The notes: generated from the sequence alone by a model not told the origin. Counted from the first letter of the stretch, positions 44,888 through 54,595 are shown. The stretch: DNA of 61,854 bases from an uncultured Clostridia bacterium (GCA_949118805.1 CASAUJ010000003.1:1-61854); one strand, 5' to 3'. A program made the numbers and translations.

Positions 44888-45511
44888 CTATTTTTCAATT
44901 TCATTTTCATATATATTTTTGTATTGTTCAAACTTAACTTTCGCTCTTAGTAGTCCTGCATCTACTGCTATTTTTAAGTAATGCTCTGATAATTTCAAAT
45001 TTTTTTCTGTTCCAACTCCGTTATAATAAAAATTCGCTCCCAAATCATAAATTGCTGGAAGATGTCCTTGCATTGCACAATTATGTATTAATTCAAATGC
45101 CTTCTTTTCATCTCTTTCAATATTTCCAAATCCAAAATAGTAATAAGCTCCTAAACAAAATTTTGAAAATGCTTGTTTTCTTGGCTCCTGTTCTTCTTCC
45201 TCTATAAGTTCTAATAGCGGTTTATACGCCTCCATATGTATTTGTTTTGCTTTTTCCTTATCCTGTTCTACTCCATCCCCAAAATGATAGCAAGCACCAA
45301 CTCCATAGGCACAACGGGGATCTCCTAGCTCTTTTCCTTTTCCATACCAGTACATTGCTTTTTCAAAACTTTGCTCTGCTCCATTTTCCTGACTATCATA
45401 ACTTCTTCCCAAAATATAGCATGCAAGCTTATCTCCATTTTTAGCTTTCATTTCTAAATCTTCTAAATTAAATATCATTGGCTTTATTATATTATTCACT
45501 TTTAACTTCAC
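44888..45511 (-). CDS. Sel1-repeat protein
   Basis: About 200 residues of Sel1-like (TPR-related) repeats: KAMYWYGKGKELGDPRCAYG, ACYHFGDGVEQDKEKAKQ, GAYYYFGFGNIERDEKKAFE, GANFYYNGVGTEKNLKLSEHY. These form alpha-helical protein-binding scaffolds. Start is unclear (GTG at 45511 or an ATG at 45478). It overlaps the tail of the decayed pRiA4b-like gene. Within an element, such proteins are often immunity or regulatory partners. Confidence 0.8.
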   Translation of the reverse strand: MKLKVNNIIKPMIFNLEDLEMKAKNGDKLACYILGRSYDSQENGAEQSFEKAMYWYGKGKELGDPRCAYGVGACYHFGDGVEQDKEKAKQIHMEAYKPLLELIEEEEQEPRKQAFSKFCLGAYYYFGFGNIERDEKKAFELIHNCAMQGHLPAIYDLGANFYYNGVGTEKNLKLSEHYLKIAVDAGLLRAKVKFEQYKNIYENEIEK

Positions 45512-45976
45512 CCAATTTCTTTAATAAAATATATCTTTTTATATTTTCATCTTGAAATATTTTCTCCAGCACTATATTAACTCTCCAATTATCGCCAAAA
45601 TCATATTGAAAGTCCATTTTTTCATTTTCTTTATCTGATACCCATTTCAAATTCACATCTTTAGCATCTTTTAATTCTCTATATCTTTTATCTACTCTTG
45701 GAATCATATTATCATCTTTAAATATACATCCATATTGTCCAAATTTGAAGAAATCATCATTTCTAAAATCTCTAAATGTTTATTATAATATTCTAAATTA
45801 TTTAGTTCATTTACTTCAAATAAATATAAATCACTGCCTTGTATTTCAAAAAGAGTCATTAATGTATAAGCTAACCTTATAACTTTATATCATTCATCAC
45901 TTGAAATCTTCTCCATATTTTGGGTTATGAGTCTTGTAATTCTGTATACATTTGATATATTGTTTTACTTGCCATA
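45492..45976 (-). pseudogene. decayed pRiA4b ORF-3-like gene
   Basis: The ATG at 45976 opens SKTIYQMYTELQDS, then TAA, then PKIWRRFQV, which is the family's conserved motif, followed by more stops. The last part (FQYDFGDNWRVNIVLEKIF) is the conserved DFGD motif of the same family. At least three disruptions. Not linked to CGG. Confidence 0.7.
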
Positions 45977-45988
45977 ATATCTCATCTC

Positions 45989-48829
45989 CTATTTTATAAT
46001 TTTTTCTCTTATTGATGAAATTATTTTCTCTTCATCATAAGACTCACCACCTGTTTCAAATCTTAACATGTCTATTCCATTCTTTTTAGCTATATTATCC
46101 TTTATCCTATCTTTTTCTAATTGTTTTGGATTATTTTTATGATATTTAAAACCATCAACTTCTATAAATAATTTTGGCTTATTATCCATTTTATCATATA
46201 TAACAAAATCTACTCTTGCACCATTATTCACATATGATTTCTCTTCATCATTTAAATTGTCTAGATTTTTAAAAATATTTCTAATAACTATTTCTCTTTC
46301 ATATTTATAATCTTTATAGTCTTCCTTTTTTAATTCATTATTCAAAATAGTATCCATTATATTTTCACTTTTGAATCTCGATCTATTAAGCAAATTACTA
46401 TTTAATTTTTCTAACTTTTTTGAATATTCTTTGTACAATAAATCAAATACTGAAACTATTTGACTATCAATAATTTCTGAATCTAATTCATTATATTTAA
46501 TATACTTTAATAATGCCTTTACATCGTTTCCCTCTTCATTAAATAATCTTCTATCTGTCACTATAACAAATTGTTTAATCGCTCTTGAGACTGCAACATT
46601 TATCATACAAGGATCATCTACAAAAGCAATGCCTCTTTTTCCCATGCTACTATTATCCAGTACAGTAGAAAGTATCATTAGCTTTTTCTCTCTTCCTTGG
46701 AATTTGTGAATTGTATCACTCTCTATATCTTCTTCTGTAGCTTTTTGTATATTATTTGCCTGCATTCTATAAGGTGTTGTAATTCCTATTTCGTCATCAC
46801 TGTATTGATTCGTCCTCTCATCTTGTAAAACCTCATCTTTTATAACTTCTAGTTCTCGTTCATTAAATGTACCTTTTTTATTTCTCCTTGTAATCTTTCT
46901 CATATGATTTCCCTCAGCTGTATAATACAATATTAAAGGTTTCTTTACTTGTTTATGCTCTTTAGTAGAAAATGCTATTAATTCATTATTGTAATATCTT
47001 TTATTACAAAATTCTATGATTTTAGGATGACATCTATAATGCTCTTTTAATGTTTCTCTTGGTATTTTATTACAATAGGTTCGTAATATTGCTGATAAAA
47101 TGCTATTTTCAAAATAATCATAACATATATCAACTTCTAAATTAGATATTTTTTCTTTTATCGTTTTATCCACTATTTGTGGTAATTGTTTTTCATCCCC
47201 TACTATTATTGCATTTTTAGCACAAGATAAGGCAAGTGAACCTGCTAATAAATCTACTTGTGAAGATTCATCTATAATTACATAATCAAACATAAAGTTA
47301 TTTGGTATGCAATTTCTTAAAGAATAGGTTGTACTTAATACAATTGGAAATGCTTGTAAAAAATCATCTATATTTTCTTTATAGTTTTGTAAATTAAACT
47401 CATTATTTTTTTCATAGTATTTAATATATAATCTATTTTTGAAAATTTTTTCTGAAATATTTTGATGCTCCCTCTGTAATTGTTCAAATTTATGTATTTT
47501 CAATTCGTTTTTTATGTCTTTATATTCTTTTTCAAGTTTTTCTATTTTTATTTTATAAAATTCTCTTTGCAAACTTAATATGAACTCAATCAAATGCTCG
47601 TCTAATTGCTTAAAATTGATAATTCCATATTTGAATAGTAGTTTAATTTTATATAACCATTTTACTTTTATTTTTCCTTCATATAGTAATTGACTATCTA
47701 ATAAAAATTCCAAAATTCTGTCATCCGTTTTATGATAAAAAGACAATTTTTGTATTTCTTCTATATTCTGTTTTTTATAATATTCTTCAAAATATCTCTG
47801 TTCTAGCTTAAATTGATCTATTTCCTTTTCTAATTTCGCTTTTTTGTTATTTTTCTCTAATAAGTAATCTAAACTATTGTTTACTTCTTGTATACGGTTT
47901 AATAGTTGACTCTCATCTTCTTTTAAATTAAAGTTTTTAACATTTGGTTGTGGAAGATTTTCAAAAAATTTCTCTCTTTTGCTCTTTCTTCCTAAATCCG
48001 CAACTATAAAATCATATCCATCTTTTTTTAATTTATCCTTCACATTTTTTACTGCTTCATTATTATTAGAAACTACTGCTACTGTTTTATTTTGTATAAT
48101 AGTTAAATTAGCAATTATATTCAATATCGTTTGTGTTTTTCCTGTTCCTGGTGGACCTTGTATAATTGATATATTACTTTTAAATATATTTTCCATCGCT
48201 TCTTTTTGGCTCAAATTAAATCTAAATGGATAAATTATATTATACTTTTCTTCTGTTGGTTTCATTAAGCCAATTTTATTAATATAATAATTTAAAATAC
48301 TCTCTTGATTTATATAGTTTAATTTTTCATATTCCCTTTTTAAGAAACTTTCTTGTTTTTCTTCATGTTCGTTTTCTTCCTCCTCTTTACCACTTTTTAC
48401 ATAGTTTGATATTTCTTTAAAATATTCAATTATATTTTTATTCAAATTTTCTATTGTATTAGATTTAAACGATAAATCATTATATCTAAATATTTCTGTT
48501 TCTCCACTTCTATATATAATTTTTGCAAAATCTTCAAACCTAATTACTTTTTCAATATTAAATAAGATTTGATTTTTATAATATATATCTTTTTCTTTTA
48601 AATCTATTACTATCGGTTTTTCTTTTACTATTACATTTATCTTGTTATAAGGATATTCTTGTTTATTTTTATAAAATTTTATGTTTATTTTTCCATCATT
48701 ATCGCATTGTGAAAAATGTTCTATATCTTTTGTTTTATCTTCTCCTTTAAGAATTACTAATATCTTTTCTTCATCCATTATTTTTTCCTTTACTACTTTT
48801 ATGGACTTAATTTTACCATATCTTTCCAT
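45989..48829 (-). CDS. SF1 helicase fused to a restriction-like nuclease domain
   Basis: A 946-residue protein. An N-terminal region of unknown fold (1-170) precedes an SF1B (UPF1/DNA2-like) helicase: Walker A IIQGPPGTGKTQT, motif II VIIDESSQVD, motif III VGDEKQLPQI, motif IV/V EHYRCHPKI and TIHKFQGREKK, motif VI NVAVSRAIKQ. A long coiled-coil insert lies between motifs I and II. The last ~110 residues (ARVDFVIYDK...FIEVDGFKYHK..LEKDRIKDN) form a DUF559/DUF2726-like nuclease with the D-x-ExD pattern. Helicase-nuclease fusions of this kind are typical of defence systems. Likely the main cargo of the spoIIID element. Confidence 0.85.
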   Translation of the reverse strand: MERYGKIKSIKVVKEKIMDEEKILVILKGEDKTKDIEHFSQCDNDGKINIKFYKNKQEYPYNKINVIVKEKPIVIDLKEKDIYYKNQILFNIEKVIRFEDFAKIIYRSGETEIFRYNDLSFKSNTIENLNKNIIEYFKEISNYVKSGKEEEENEHEEKQESFLKREYEKLNYINQESILNYYINKIGLMKPTEEKYNIIYPFRFNLSQKEAMENIFKSNISIIQGPPGTGKTQTILNIIANLTIIQNKTVAVVSNNNEAVKNVKDKLKKDGYDFIVADLGRKSKREKFFENLPQPNVKNFNLKEDESQLLNRIQEVNNSLDYLLEKNNKKAKLEKEIDQFKLEQRYFEEYYKKQNIEEIQKLSFYHKTDDRILEFLLDSQLLYEGKIKVKWLYKIKLLFKYGIINFKQLDEHLIEFILSLQREFYKIKIEKLEKEYKDIKNELKIHKFEQLQREHQNISEKIFKNRLYIKYYEKNNEFNLQNYKENIDDFLQAFPIVLSTTYSLRNCIPNNFMFDYVIIDESSQVDLLAGSLALSCAKNAIIVGDEKQLPQIVDKTIKEKISNLEVDICYDYFENSILSAILRTYCNKIPRETLKEHYRCHPKIIEFCNKRYYNNELIAFSTKEHKQVKKPLILYYTAEGNHMRKITRRNKKGTFNERELEVIKDEVLQDERTNQYSDDEIGITTPYRMQANNIQKATEEDIESDTIHKFQGREKKLMILSTVLDNSSMGKRGIAFVDDPCMINVAVSRAIKQFVIVTDRRLFNEEGNDVKALLKYIKYNELDSEIIDSQIVSVFDLLYKEYSKKLEKLNSNLLNRSRFKSENIMDTILNNELKKEDYKDYKYEREIVIRNIFKNLDNLNDEEKSYVNNGARVDFVIYDKMDNKPKLFIEVDGFKYHKNNPKQLEKDRIKDNIAKKNGIDMLRFETGGESYDEEKIISSIREKIIK

Positions 48830-49000
48830 AAAAATAAAGCATTCTACACATTTAACATGTAAAATGCTTATAATTTTTATTTAATTACCAATCCCAATTT
48901 CACAACAGGATTTTTCGTTGCCAAGAAAACCCCCTTTATTTCAATACTTTCTGGAACGACTTGTCCAAATTCTAAACCGTTCTTTAGTGTAACATCCGTG

Positions 49001-49007
49001 TGTACTG
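49001..49007. repeat. attachment-site core, right
   Basis: TGTACTG, direct repeat of 39659-39665, inside the Ser-Thr-Val-His codons of spoIIID. Confidence 0.85.
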
Positions 49008-49116
49008 TTGACTTTGAAATACCAAATTTTGCTGCTGCACCCCTTACCGTATCTTTTGAATCTATTATATATTGTGCTAAATGAATTGCACGTTCTTCAA
49101 TTGATATACATCTCAT
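49001..49116 (-). CDS. spoIIID: spoIIID, 5' part (interrupted gene)
   Basis: Codes for MRCISIEERAIHLAQYIIDS and KDTVRGAAAKFGISKSTVH, the N-terminal half of SpoIIID up to its recognition helix. In the integrated state the frame runs on into element DNA as TDVTLKNGLEF... to a stop at 48877, which has no SpoIIID similarity, so the helix-turn-helix is cut. ATG 49116 is preceded by a GGGGG ribosome site. See the 3' part at 39502-39665 for the rejoined product. Confidence 0.93.
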
Positions 49117-49131
49117 AGAGAAAACCCCCAT

Positions 49132-49339
49132 ACGAATACTTTTGTTTAATTGTATTCTTTATTATAAGGGCTTAGAACTTTATCTTTTATTTTCCATTCT
49201 ACTTTTCTTTATTTTCTAGCTTTTCCTTTTATATTTTTTTATTTTGAATTACACAATCCATAATTTTTTCTATATGTTCTCTATTCTTTGGTAATAAATA
49301 ATTTTTATCGCCTATCTATTTCTTAAAAATTGGGTACTT
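49132..49339. other. intergenic region upstream of spoIIID
   Basis: Holds a possible TATAAT at about 49160 and an AATACAAT that could be a sigma-E -10, both uncertain. Further up, the minus strand has a 28-codon open stretch (GDKNYLLPKNREHIEKIMDC...) without a start, possibly the last trace of a lost gene. Confidence 0.35.
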
Positions 49340-49972
49340 TTATACCTCTCTTTTATTATGATAAATGCGATCTAACAATTCATCTGGATACATTCGATCC
49401 AAAAATTCATCGAATACTCCCTTTGGTGGTATTTTTTCACGCCTTCCTTGCTGTCGGTTCCCTGCCATACAAGAAATTACAATGTCAAAAGTCATAAAAA
49501 TCATTAATATTACTGTTACAATTCTTACACTTGTTTTATCAAGAAGTATCTCCATTTTCTGAAAAGCTGGATAAATAACCTTTAAATATGCAATGGCAAT
49601 AATTCCCCAATATACACAGTACAATAAAGAAGTCCTACCATTCAAATTCATAAACATATGAGAATAATCCCATGAAATTGTACCAAAAAATATTTCTTGA
49701 AAAAAAGAGCATAAATACTCTAAAGCACCTCCCATGATCATCCCAGAAAAAAAAGCTTTTTTGGGATCTTGTATCTGTGAAATTAAAATATAATAAGCCA
49801 CTGCACCCATACCATAAATTTGTATAAAGGGACCATAAATTAGCCCTTGCCTTATCTCTAATGTTCTTGTATATACTAATGCATACAACATTTCTGCAAA
49901 GAACCCAAATACACTACCAATTACAAATATCCAAAATATTTTCATCACATAATTTATTATTTTCTTTCCCAT
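49340..49972 (-). CDS. CmpB-type putative ABC-transporter permease (membrane protein)
   Basis: A 210-residue membrane protein with five hydrophobic stretches, including IFWIFVIGSVFGFFAEMLY and the family motif GLIYGPFIQIYGMGAV, then GALEYLCSFFQEIFFG. It belongs to the family annotated as putative ABC transporter permease (CmpB-like), without ATPase or binding protein nearby, so its transport role is unproven. Start placed at the second Met, which has GGGGAAA upstream. Confidence 0.75.
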   Translation of the reverse strand: MGKKIINYVMKIFWIFVIGSVFGFFAEMLYALVYTRTLEIRQGLIYGPFIQIYGMGAVAYYILISQIQDPKKAFFSGMIMGGALEYLCSFFQEIFFGTISWDYSHMFMNLNGRTSLLYCVYWGIIAIAYLKVIYPAFQKMEILLDKTSVRIVTVILMIFMTFDIVISCMAGNRQQGRREKIPPKGVFDEFLDRMYPDELLDRIYHNKREV

Positions 49973-50055
49973 ATGTTTCCCCATTTATTTTAATTATTCA
50001 CATTATATACCAATTGTGTGGAAAATAAAAGTGTTCCTTTTAAATTAATAAAATC

Positions 50056-50745
50056 TTAATTTGACTCAAAAATAATATCTCTTACCACTTCCCCTGCTAG
50101 AATAAGTCCTGCTACTGATGGAACAAATGATATGCTAGCTGGAACTCCCTGTTTTTTTATTGGTTCTTCTTTTGAATATAATACTTTTAACTGCTTAATA
50201 TCTCTTTTCTTTAGTTCTTTTCTTATCACTTTAGCCAATGGACATACTGATGTATTTTTTATATCTGCTATTTCAAATTTGGTTGGATCTAATTTATTTC
50301 CTGTTCCCATACAAGATAATATTGGAATTTGAAGTTCAGTTGCTTTTTCAATCAACTTTAGTTTAGTTGCTACTGTATCAACACAATCAATTATATAAGA
50401 AAATGAATGGTCCATTATATTTTCTTCTCCCAATGGTAATTCTGTTGTCATATATTCTTCTACTACTGCTTGTGGATTAATTTCCAAAATTCTCTGTTTC
50501 ATTACCTCTATTTTCTTTTTTCCAATCGTTTTAGAAGTTGCATGTATCTGTCGATTTATATTACTTTTCACAATGATATCTTTATCGATCAATACCAAAT
50601 GCCCTACCCCTGCTCTTGTCAAACCTTCTACTACAAAAGAACCAACTCCACCAATTCCATAAATAGCAATTTTGGCTTTTTGTAATTTTTGAACAGCTTC
50701 TTTTCCTATTAATTGCTCTGTTCGACTTGTCCAATCTTCTTCCAT
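50056..50745 (-). CDS. tcdA: tRNA threonylcarbamoyladenosine dehydratase
   Basis: A 229-residue E1-like enzyme (ThiF/MoeB fold) that cyclises t6A37 in ANN-decoding tRNAs. The nucleotide-binding motif IYGIGGVGSFVVEGLTRAG, the NINRQ loop, IIDCVDTVATK and SCMGTGNKLDP are characteristic of TcdA rather than ThiF. Divergent from the FAD-protein gene. Confidence 0.9.
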   Translation of the reverse strand: MEEDWTSRTEQLIGKEAVQKLQKAKIAIYGIGGVGSFVVEGLTRAGVGHLVLIDKDIIVKSNINRQIHATSKTIGKKKIEVMKQRILEINPQAVVEEYMTTELPLGEENIMDHSFSYIIDCVDTVATKLKLIEKATELQIPILSCMGTGNKLDPTKFEIADIKNTSVCPLAKVIRKELKKRDIKQLKVLYSKEEPIKKQGVPASISFVPSVAGLILAGEVVRDIIFESN

Positions 50746-50831
50746 TTTTTCTCTTCCTTTCGTTTCCTATTATAGCACATTTTTTGATTCTGTGCTATAA
50801 TGAAATCAAGAATAATGATAGGAGATTTTCT

Positions 50832-52403
50832 ATGTTACGAATTAATCATCTTAAAATTAGAAAAGATTTAACAGAATCTGAAATATTAGACATTGCCATT
50901 CATAAGTATGCCATCCAAAAAGAAGATATTCTTAATTGGCATATCACAAAAAAATCAATTGATGCTAGAAAAAAAGAAGATGTTCATTATAGTTATTCAC
51001 TTGAAATAGAAGTAAAAGAAGAAAATAAGTATCCAAAATTGGAAAAAGTAAAAAAATTAGATCTTCCTTCTCTTCTAGTTAATGCTTCTTTCCCATCTCG
51101 CCCTGTTATTGTAGGGGCTGGTCCTGCTGGACTTTTTGCAGCTCTCACTCTCGTTCAAAATAAAGTAAAACCAATTATAATAGAGCAAGGAGAACCTGTT
51201 GAAGAAAGACAACAAACCGTTTCCACTTTTTTAAAAACAGGGAAACTAAATCCTTCTTCTAATATACAATTTGGAGAAGGTGGCGCTGGCACTTTTTCTG
51301 ATGGAAAATTAACAACTGGTATTCACAGTCCTTTTTGTAAAAAAGTGTTAGAGGAATTTGTTTCTTTCGGTGCACCAAAACAAATCTTATACCTTTCTAA
51401 ACCTCATATTGGAACAGATTATTTAATTCACATCCTTCAAAATATGAGAAATTACATTATCCATCATGGTGGTACTTTTCTTTTTCATACTAAAGTAGTT
51501 GACTTTTCTATTACAAATCAACAACTTCTTAGTGTTCATACGATTAGCAAGGGAGTGGAAAAAGTCATTCCTACAAATCATGCTATTTTAGCAATCGGTC
51601 ATAGTGCAAGAGATACTTTTGAAACCCTCTATCAAAGAGGGTTTGCTATGGAACCTAAAAATTTTTCTATTGGCGTTCGTATTGAGCATTTACAATCTTG
51701 GATTAATAAAGCACAATATGGAACCATTACTAAGTTAAACTTACCACCTGCTGTATATAAATTAGTTTACCATTCTCCTCTTACCAATCGTTCTTGTTAT
51801 ACTTTTTGTATGTGTCCTGGTGGTAATGTCATGGCTTCTTCTAGTGAGCCCAATACCATTGTAACAAATGGTATGAGTCGTTTTGCTAGAAATGGTATGA
51901 ATGCAAATTCTGCTCTTTTAGTAAATATTACTCCAGAAGATTTTGAAACAAATTCCCCTTTAGGAGGCATTTATTTTCAAAAAGCCTTAGAAGAAAAAGC
52001 TTTTACTTTAGGTGGTTCTAACTATTTTGCACCAGTTCAAAGAGTCGAAGATTTTTTAAAAAATCAAAAATCTATGCATATAGGAAAAGTTCAACCTTCC
52101 TATCAACCTGGATTTACTTTCGCTAATTTAAATGATATTTTACCAAATTTTGTTACTACTACCTTAAAAGAAAGTATCCCATTTTTTGATACAAAACTTC
52201 ATGGATTTGCTCATCCTGATAGCATTCTAACTGGACTGGAAACAAGAAGTTCTTCTCCTGTAAAAATCCTTCGAAATGAAAAACTAATAGCCAATATCGA
52301 TGGTGTTTATCCTTGTGGAGAAGGAGCTGGTTATGCAGGTGGTATCATGTCTGCTGCTGTTGATGGGATCAAATGTGCTTATGCTTTACTTGAAAATGCT
52401 TAG
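50832..52403 (+). CDS. FAD-dependent dehydrogenase-like protein
   Basis: A 523-residue flavoprotein. An N-terminal ferredoxin-like region (MLRINHLKIRKDLTESEIL) precedes an FAD-binding fold with PVIVGAGPAGLFAALTL; later EGGAGTFSDGKLTTGI and the closing YPCGEGAGYAGGIMSAAVDG. This matches the widely conserved but uncharacterised NAD(P)/FAD-dependent oxidoreductase family. Start taken at the ATG with TAGGAG upstream, not at the longer open frame. It converges with the cysteine desulfurase gene, overlapping by 4 bp. Confidence 0.85.
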   Translation: MLRINHLKIRKDLTESEILDIAIHKYAIQKEDILNWHITKKSIDARKKEDVHYSYSLEIEVKEENKYPKLEKVKKLDLPSLLVNASFPSRPVIVGAGPAGLFAALTLVQNKVKPIIIEQGEPVEERQQTVSTFLKTGKLNPSSNIQFGEGGAGTFSDGKLTTGIHSPFCKKVLEEFVSFGAPKQILYLSKPHIGTDYLIHILQNMRNYIIHHGGTFLFHTKVVDFSITNQQLLSVHTISKGVEKVIPTNHAILAIGHSARDTFETLYQRGFAMEPKNFSIGVRIEHLQSWINKAQYGTITKLNLPPAVYKLVYHSPLTNRSCYTFCMCPGGNVMASSSEPNTIVTNGMSRFARNGMNANSALLVNITPEDFETNSPLGGIYFQKALEEKAFTLGGSNYFAPVQRVEDFLKNQKSMHIGKVQPSYQPGFTFANLNDILPNFVTTTLKESIPFFDTKLHGFAHPDSILTGLETRSSSPVKILRNEKLIANIDGVYPCGEGAGYAGGIMSAAVDGIKCAYALLENA

Positions 52404-53542
52404 TTGCTTTTTAGTTTTTTTATGATTTCACATAAGTTTTCTACTAAAAAATCTATATCTTCTTTGGTATTTTCCTCCCCAAATGTAAACCTTAGGGAAC
52501 TACGTGCTAACTCATCTGATTTTCCAATACTAGATAGAACATGAGATGGAGCTGTTGATCCAGAAGTACATGCAGAACCGCTAGAAGCACAAATTCCTTT
52601 CGCATCTAAATTTAATAGCAATGCTTCTCCATCTACAAATGGAAAAGCAATATTTGCATTTCCAGGTAAACGATTTTCAATTCCTCCATTTAACATAGCT
52701 CCCTCTATTTTTTCTTGTACTTGTTGTATAAAATAGTCTCTTAATTCTGTTAAATGTCTCATATGTTCTTCTAAATTATGATTTGCTAATTCACATGCTT
52801 TTCCTAATCCTATAATACCTGCTACATTTTCTGTTCCTGCTCTTTTATTTTTTTCCTGATGCCCTCCATCCATAAATTTCTCAAATTCGATTCCATTTCT
52901 CACATACAATACCCCAATGCCTTTTGGAGCATATAATTTATGACCAGACAAAGACAAACTATCGATTCCCATTCTTTTTACATCAATTGGCACATTTCCA
53001 CATGCTTGCACAGCATCTGTGTGAAACACAATATTATACATCTTTGCAATTTTAGAAATCATTTCAATTGGTTGGATCGTACCAATTTCATTATTAGCAA
53101 ACATAATGCTTATCAATATGGTATCATTTCGAATGGAATTCCTTAATTCATCTATATCAATTCTACCTTCTTTGTCTACTTTTAAATAAGTGACTTCAAA
53201 TCCTTTTCTTTCTAACATTTGGCAAGTATGCAAAACAGCTGGATGTTCAATTTGTGAAGTGATAATATGTCTTCCTTTTTTTTGATAAGAATAGGCTATT
53301 CCTTTTATGATTGTATTATCACTTTCTGATCCACATCCTGTAAAATAAATTTCATTTGGAGTTGCATTGATTAAATTTGCCACTTTTTTTCTAGCTTCCT
53401 CTATGGCTTTTTTAGAAATTCTCCCTATGCTATATAAAGAAGAAGGATTTCCATAATTTTCTGTAAAATATGGTAGCATTTCTTCTAGTACTTCTTTTTT
53501 TACCCTTGTTGTAGCTGCATTATCAAAATATCTAATTTTCAT
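52400..53542 (-). CDS. cysteine desulfurase (NifS/IscS family)
   Basis: A 380-residue PLP enzyme that frees sulfur from cysteine for Fe-S clusters and thio-tRNA. The PLP lysine is in SLSGHKLYAPKG, the active Cys in SSGSACTSGS, and the His/Asp of HTDAVQACG are present. MKIRYFDNAATT is the usual start. No iscU or mnmA is adjacent, so NifS, IscS and the tRNA-type desulfurases cannot be told apart. Confidence 0.93.
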   Translation of the reverse strand: MKIRYFDNAATTRVKKEVLEEMLPYFTENYGNPSSLYSIGRISKKAIEEARKKVANLINATPNEIYFTGCGSESDNTIIKGIAYSYQKKGRHIITSQIEHPAVLHTCQMLERKGFEVTYLKVDKEGRIDIDELRNSIRNDTILISIMFANNEIGTIQPIEMISKIAKMYNIVFHTDAVQACGNVPIDVKRMGIDSLSLSGHKLYAPKGIGVLYVRNGIEFEKFMDGGHQEKNKRAGTENVAGIIGLGKACELANHNLEEHMRHLTELRDYFIQQVQEKIEGAMLNGGIENRLPGNANIAFPFVDGEALLLNLDAKGICASSGSACTSGSTAPSHVLSSIGKSDELARSSLRFTFGEENTKEDIDFLVENLCEIIKKLKSN

Positions 53543-53606
53543 TGTTATTCTTCCTTTCCGATCTTTTATTTTATTATATTCAAGGGCACTAATTATATTT
53601 ACATTT

Positions 53607-54464
53607 TTATGGTAATATCTTTTGAATTTTATCTAAATTTTGTATAACTGCTTGGTAACCAAAGTGATAACATTTATCTAGTTTTTCTATATCAAGAAGC
53701 CCCGTTTTGTCTGTTGCAATTGTTAAAAGGAAATCACTTTGTTCTATACTTTCCTCTGAAATTTTGTTTCCCATAATATCAATTGTTCTCATTGTAATAT
53801 CCATTATATTACTATTTTCATCTACATCATCTGCTTTAAAATTAATAGCAATCACTCGATCCGCTCCTTGCTTTTTCACCTCTAAAACAGGAATATTGTC
53901 CAATATTCCTCCATCTAAAAACTTATGTTGTTTAAATTCACAGGGACAAAATATGGCTGGAAAACTACTACTTGCTCTTACTGCCTTTCCGATTGAAATA
54001 TCGGTAATATATTGGGATTTATCTTCGATTCCTTCTGGTATTTGATTGGTAAAAATATATTCTTTAGAAAGCTTTACATCTACTGTGGGAATTACTAATG
54101 GCATCTTTGTAATATCACTAATCTTTTGAATTCCCTTTTTGATTGCTACATGATTATATGCCTTCTCTAAACTTTCTCCAGTTTTTAAACCTGCAATTCC
54201 TATTTTCTTATTTATCATAAAATTACTAATTCCTGATATTACTGGTAATGAACTCATTTCTACAATGTCTTTGGCATATCGTTTAAATAAAACATAAATA
54301 TAATAAGGAGAATATCCCATTGCATACAAAGAAGCCACTAAACTCCCTGAACTAGTTCCTCCTATTACATCAATTGGAACTTTGTGATCTTCCATGGCTT
54401 TTAAAGCTCCCGCATGTGCAATTCCTCTAATTCCTCCCCCAGATAGTGCTACTCCTAATTTCAA
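53607..54464 (-). CDS. patatin-like phospholipase (RssA-like)
   Basis: A 285-residue acyl hydrolase. Oxyanion hole GGGIRGIAHAG, nucleophile elbow GTSSGS (Ser) and the catalytic Asp in DGGILDN form the Ser-Asp dyad. Start assigned to a TTG (54464) preceded by GAAGGTG, since the longer open frame runs into AT-rich leader without a ribosome site. Cytoplasmic by prediction. Substrate unknown. Confidence 0.85.
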   Translation of the reverse strand: MKLGVALSGGGIRGIAHAGALKAMEDHKVPIDVIGGTSSGSLVASLYAMGYSPYYIYVLFKRYAKDIVEMSSLPVISGISNFMINKKIGIAGLKTGESLEKAYNHVAIKKGIQKISDITKMPLVIPTVDVKLSKEYIFTNQIPEGIEDKSQYITDISIGKAVRASSSFPAIFCPCEFKQHKFLDGGILDNIPVLEVKKQGADRVIAINFKADDVDENSNIMDITMRTIDIMGNKISEESIEQSDFLLTIATDKTGLLDIEKLDKCYHFGYQAVIQNLDKIQKILP

Positions 54465-54526
54465 ATAAACACCTTCTTTTCTCTTTTCTACTTTTATAGT
54501 ATTTACCAATTTTATGAAATTAAACC

Positions 54527-54588
54527 AAAAAAGTGAGGTTTTTATTTTCTTGCTTCTCAATTCCAAGAAAATCAAAACCTCATTTTTC
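54527..54588 (-). terminator. terminator of the WG-repeat operon
   Basis: AAAATGAGGTTTTG/ AAAACCTCACTTTTTT arms with a second paired stretch (ATTTTCTTG/CAAGAAAAT) inside. Confidence 0.75.
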
Positions 54589-54595
54589 TTCTTAT

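Larger units (their letters stand above)
39659..49007. mobile_element. skin-like element interrupting spoIIID (9,342 bp)
   Basis: The element is bounded by direct TGTACTG repeats at 39659-39665 and 49001-49007. Precise recombination between them would release a 9,342-bp circle and restore spoIIID. It carries a large serine recombinase at one end, whose stop codon touches the junction, then a HEPN-like protein, an AlbA_2 regulator, Nudix, Sel1-repeat, two decayed genes and a large helicase-nuclease. No excision-factor gene was recognised. Its genes contain no in-frame CGG. The plan matches known sporulation intervening sequences such as skin in sigK, where excision happens in the terminal mother cell. 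Excision here is inferred, not seen. Confidence 0.9.

Noticed and set aside
45492..45976. pRiA4b-like fragments as a recoded gene
   Set aside because: Several plain stop codons interrupt it and no single shift rule repairs it.
48877..49131. Full open frame as an unusual SpoIIID variant with a new C-terminus
   Set aside because: Similarity to SpoIIID stops exactly at the TGTACTG core, and the missing half is found at the other end of the element.
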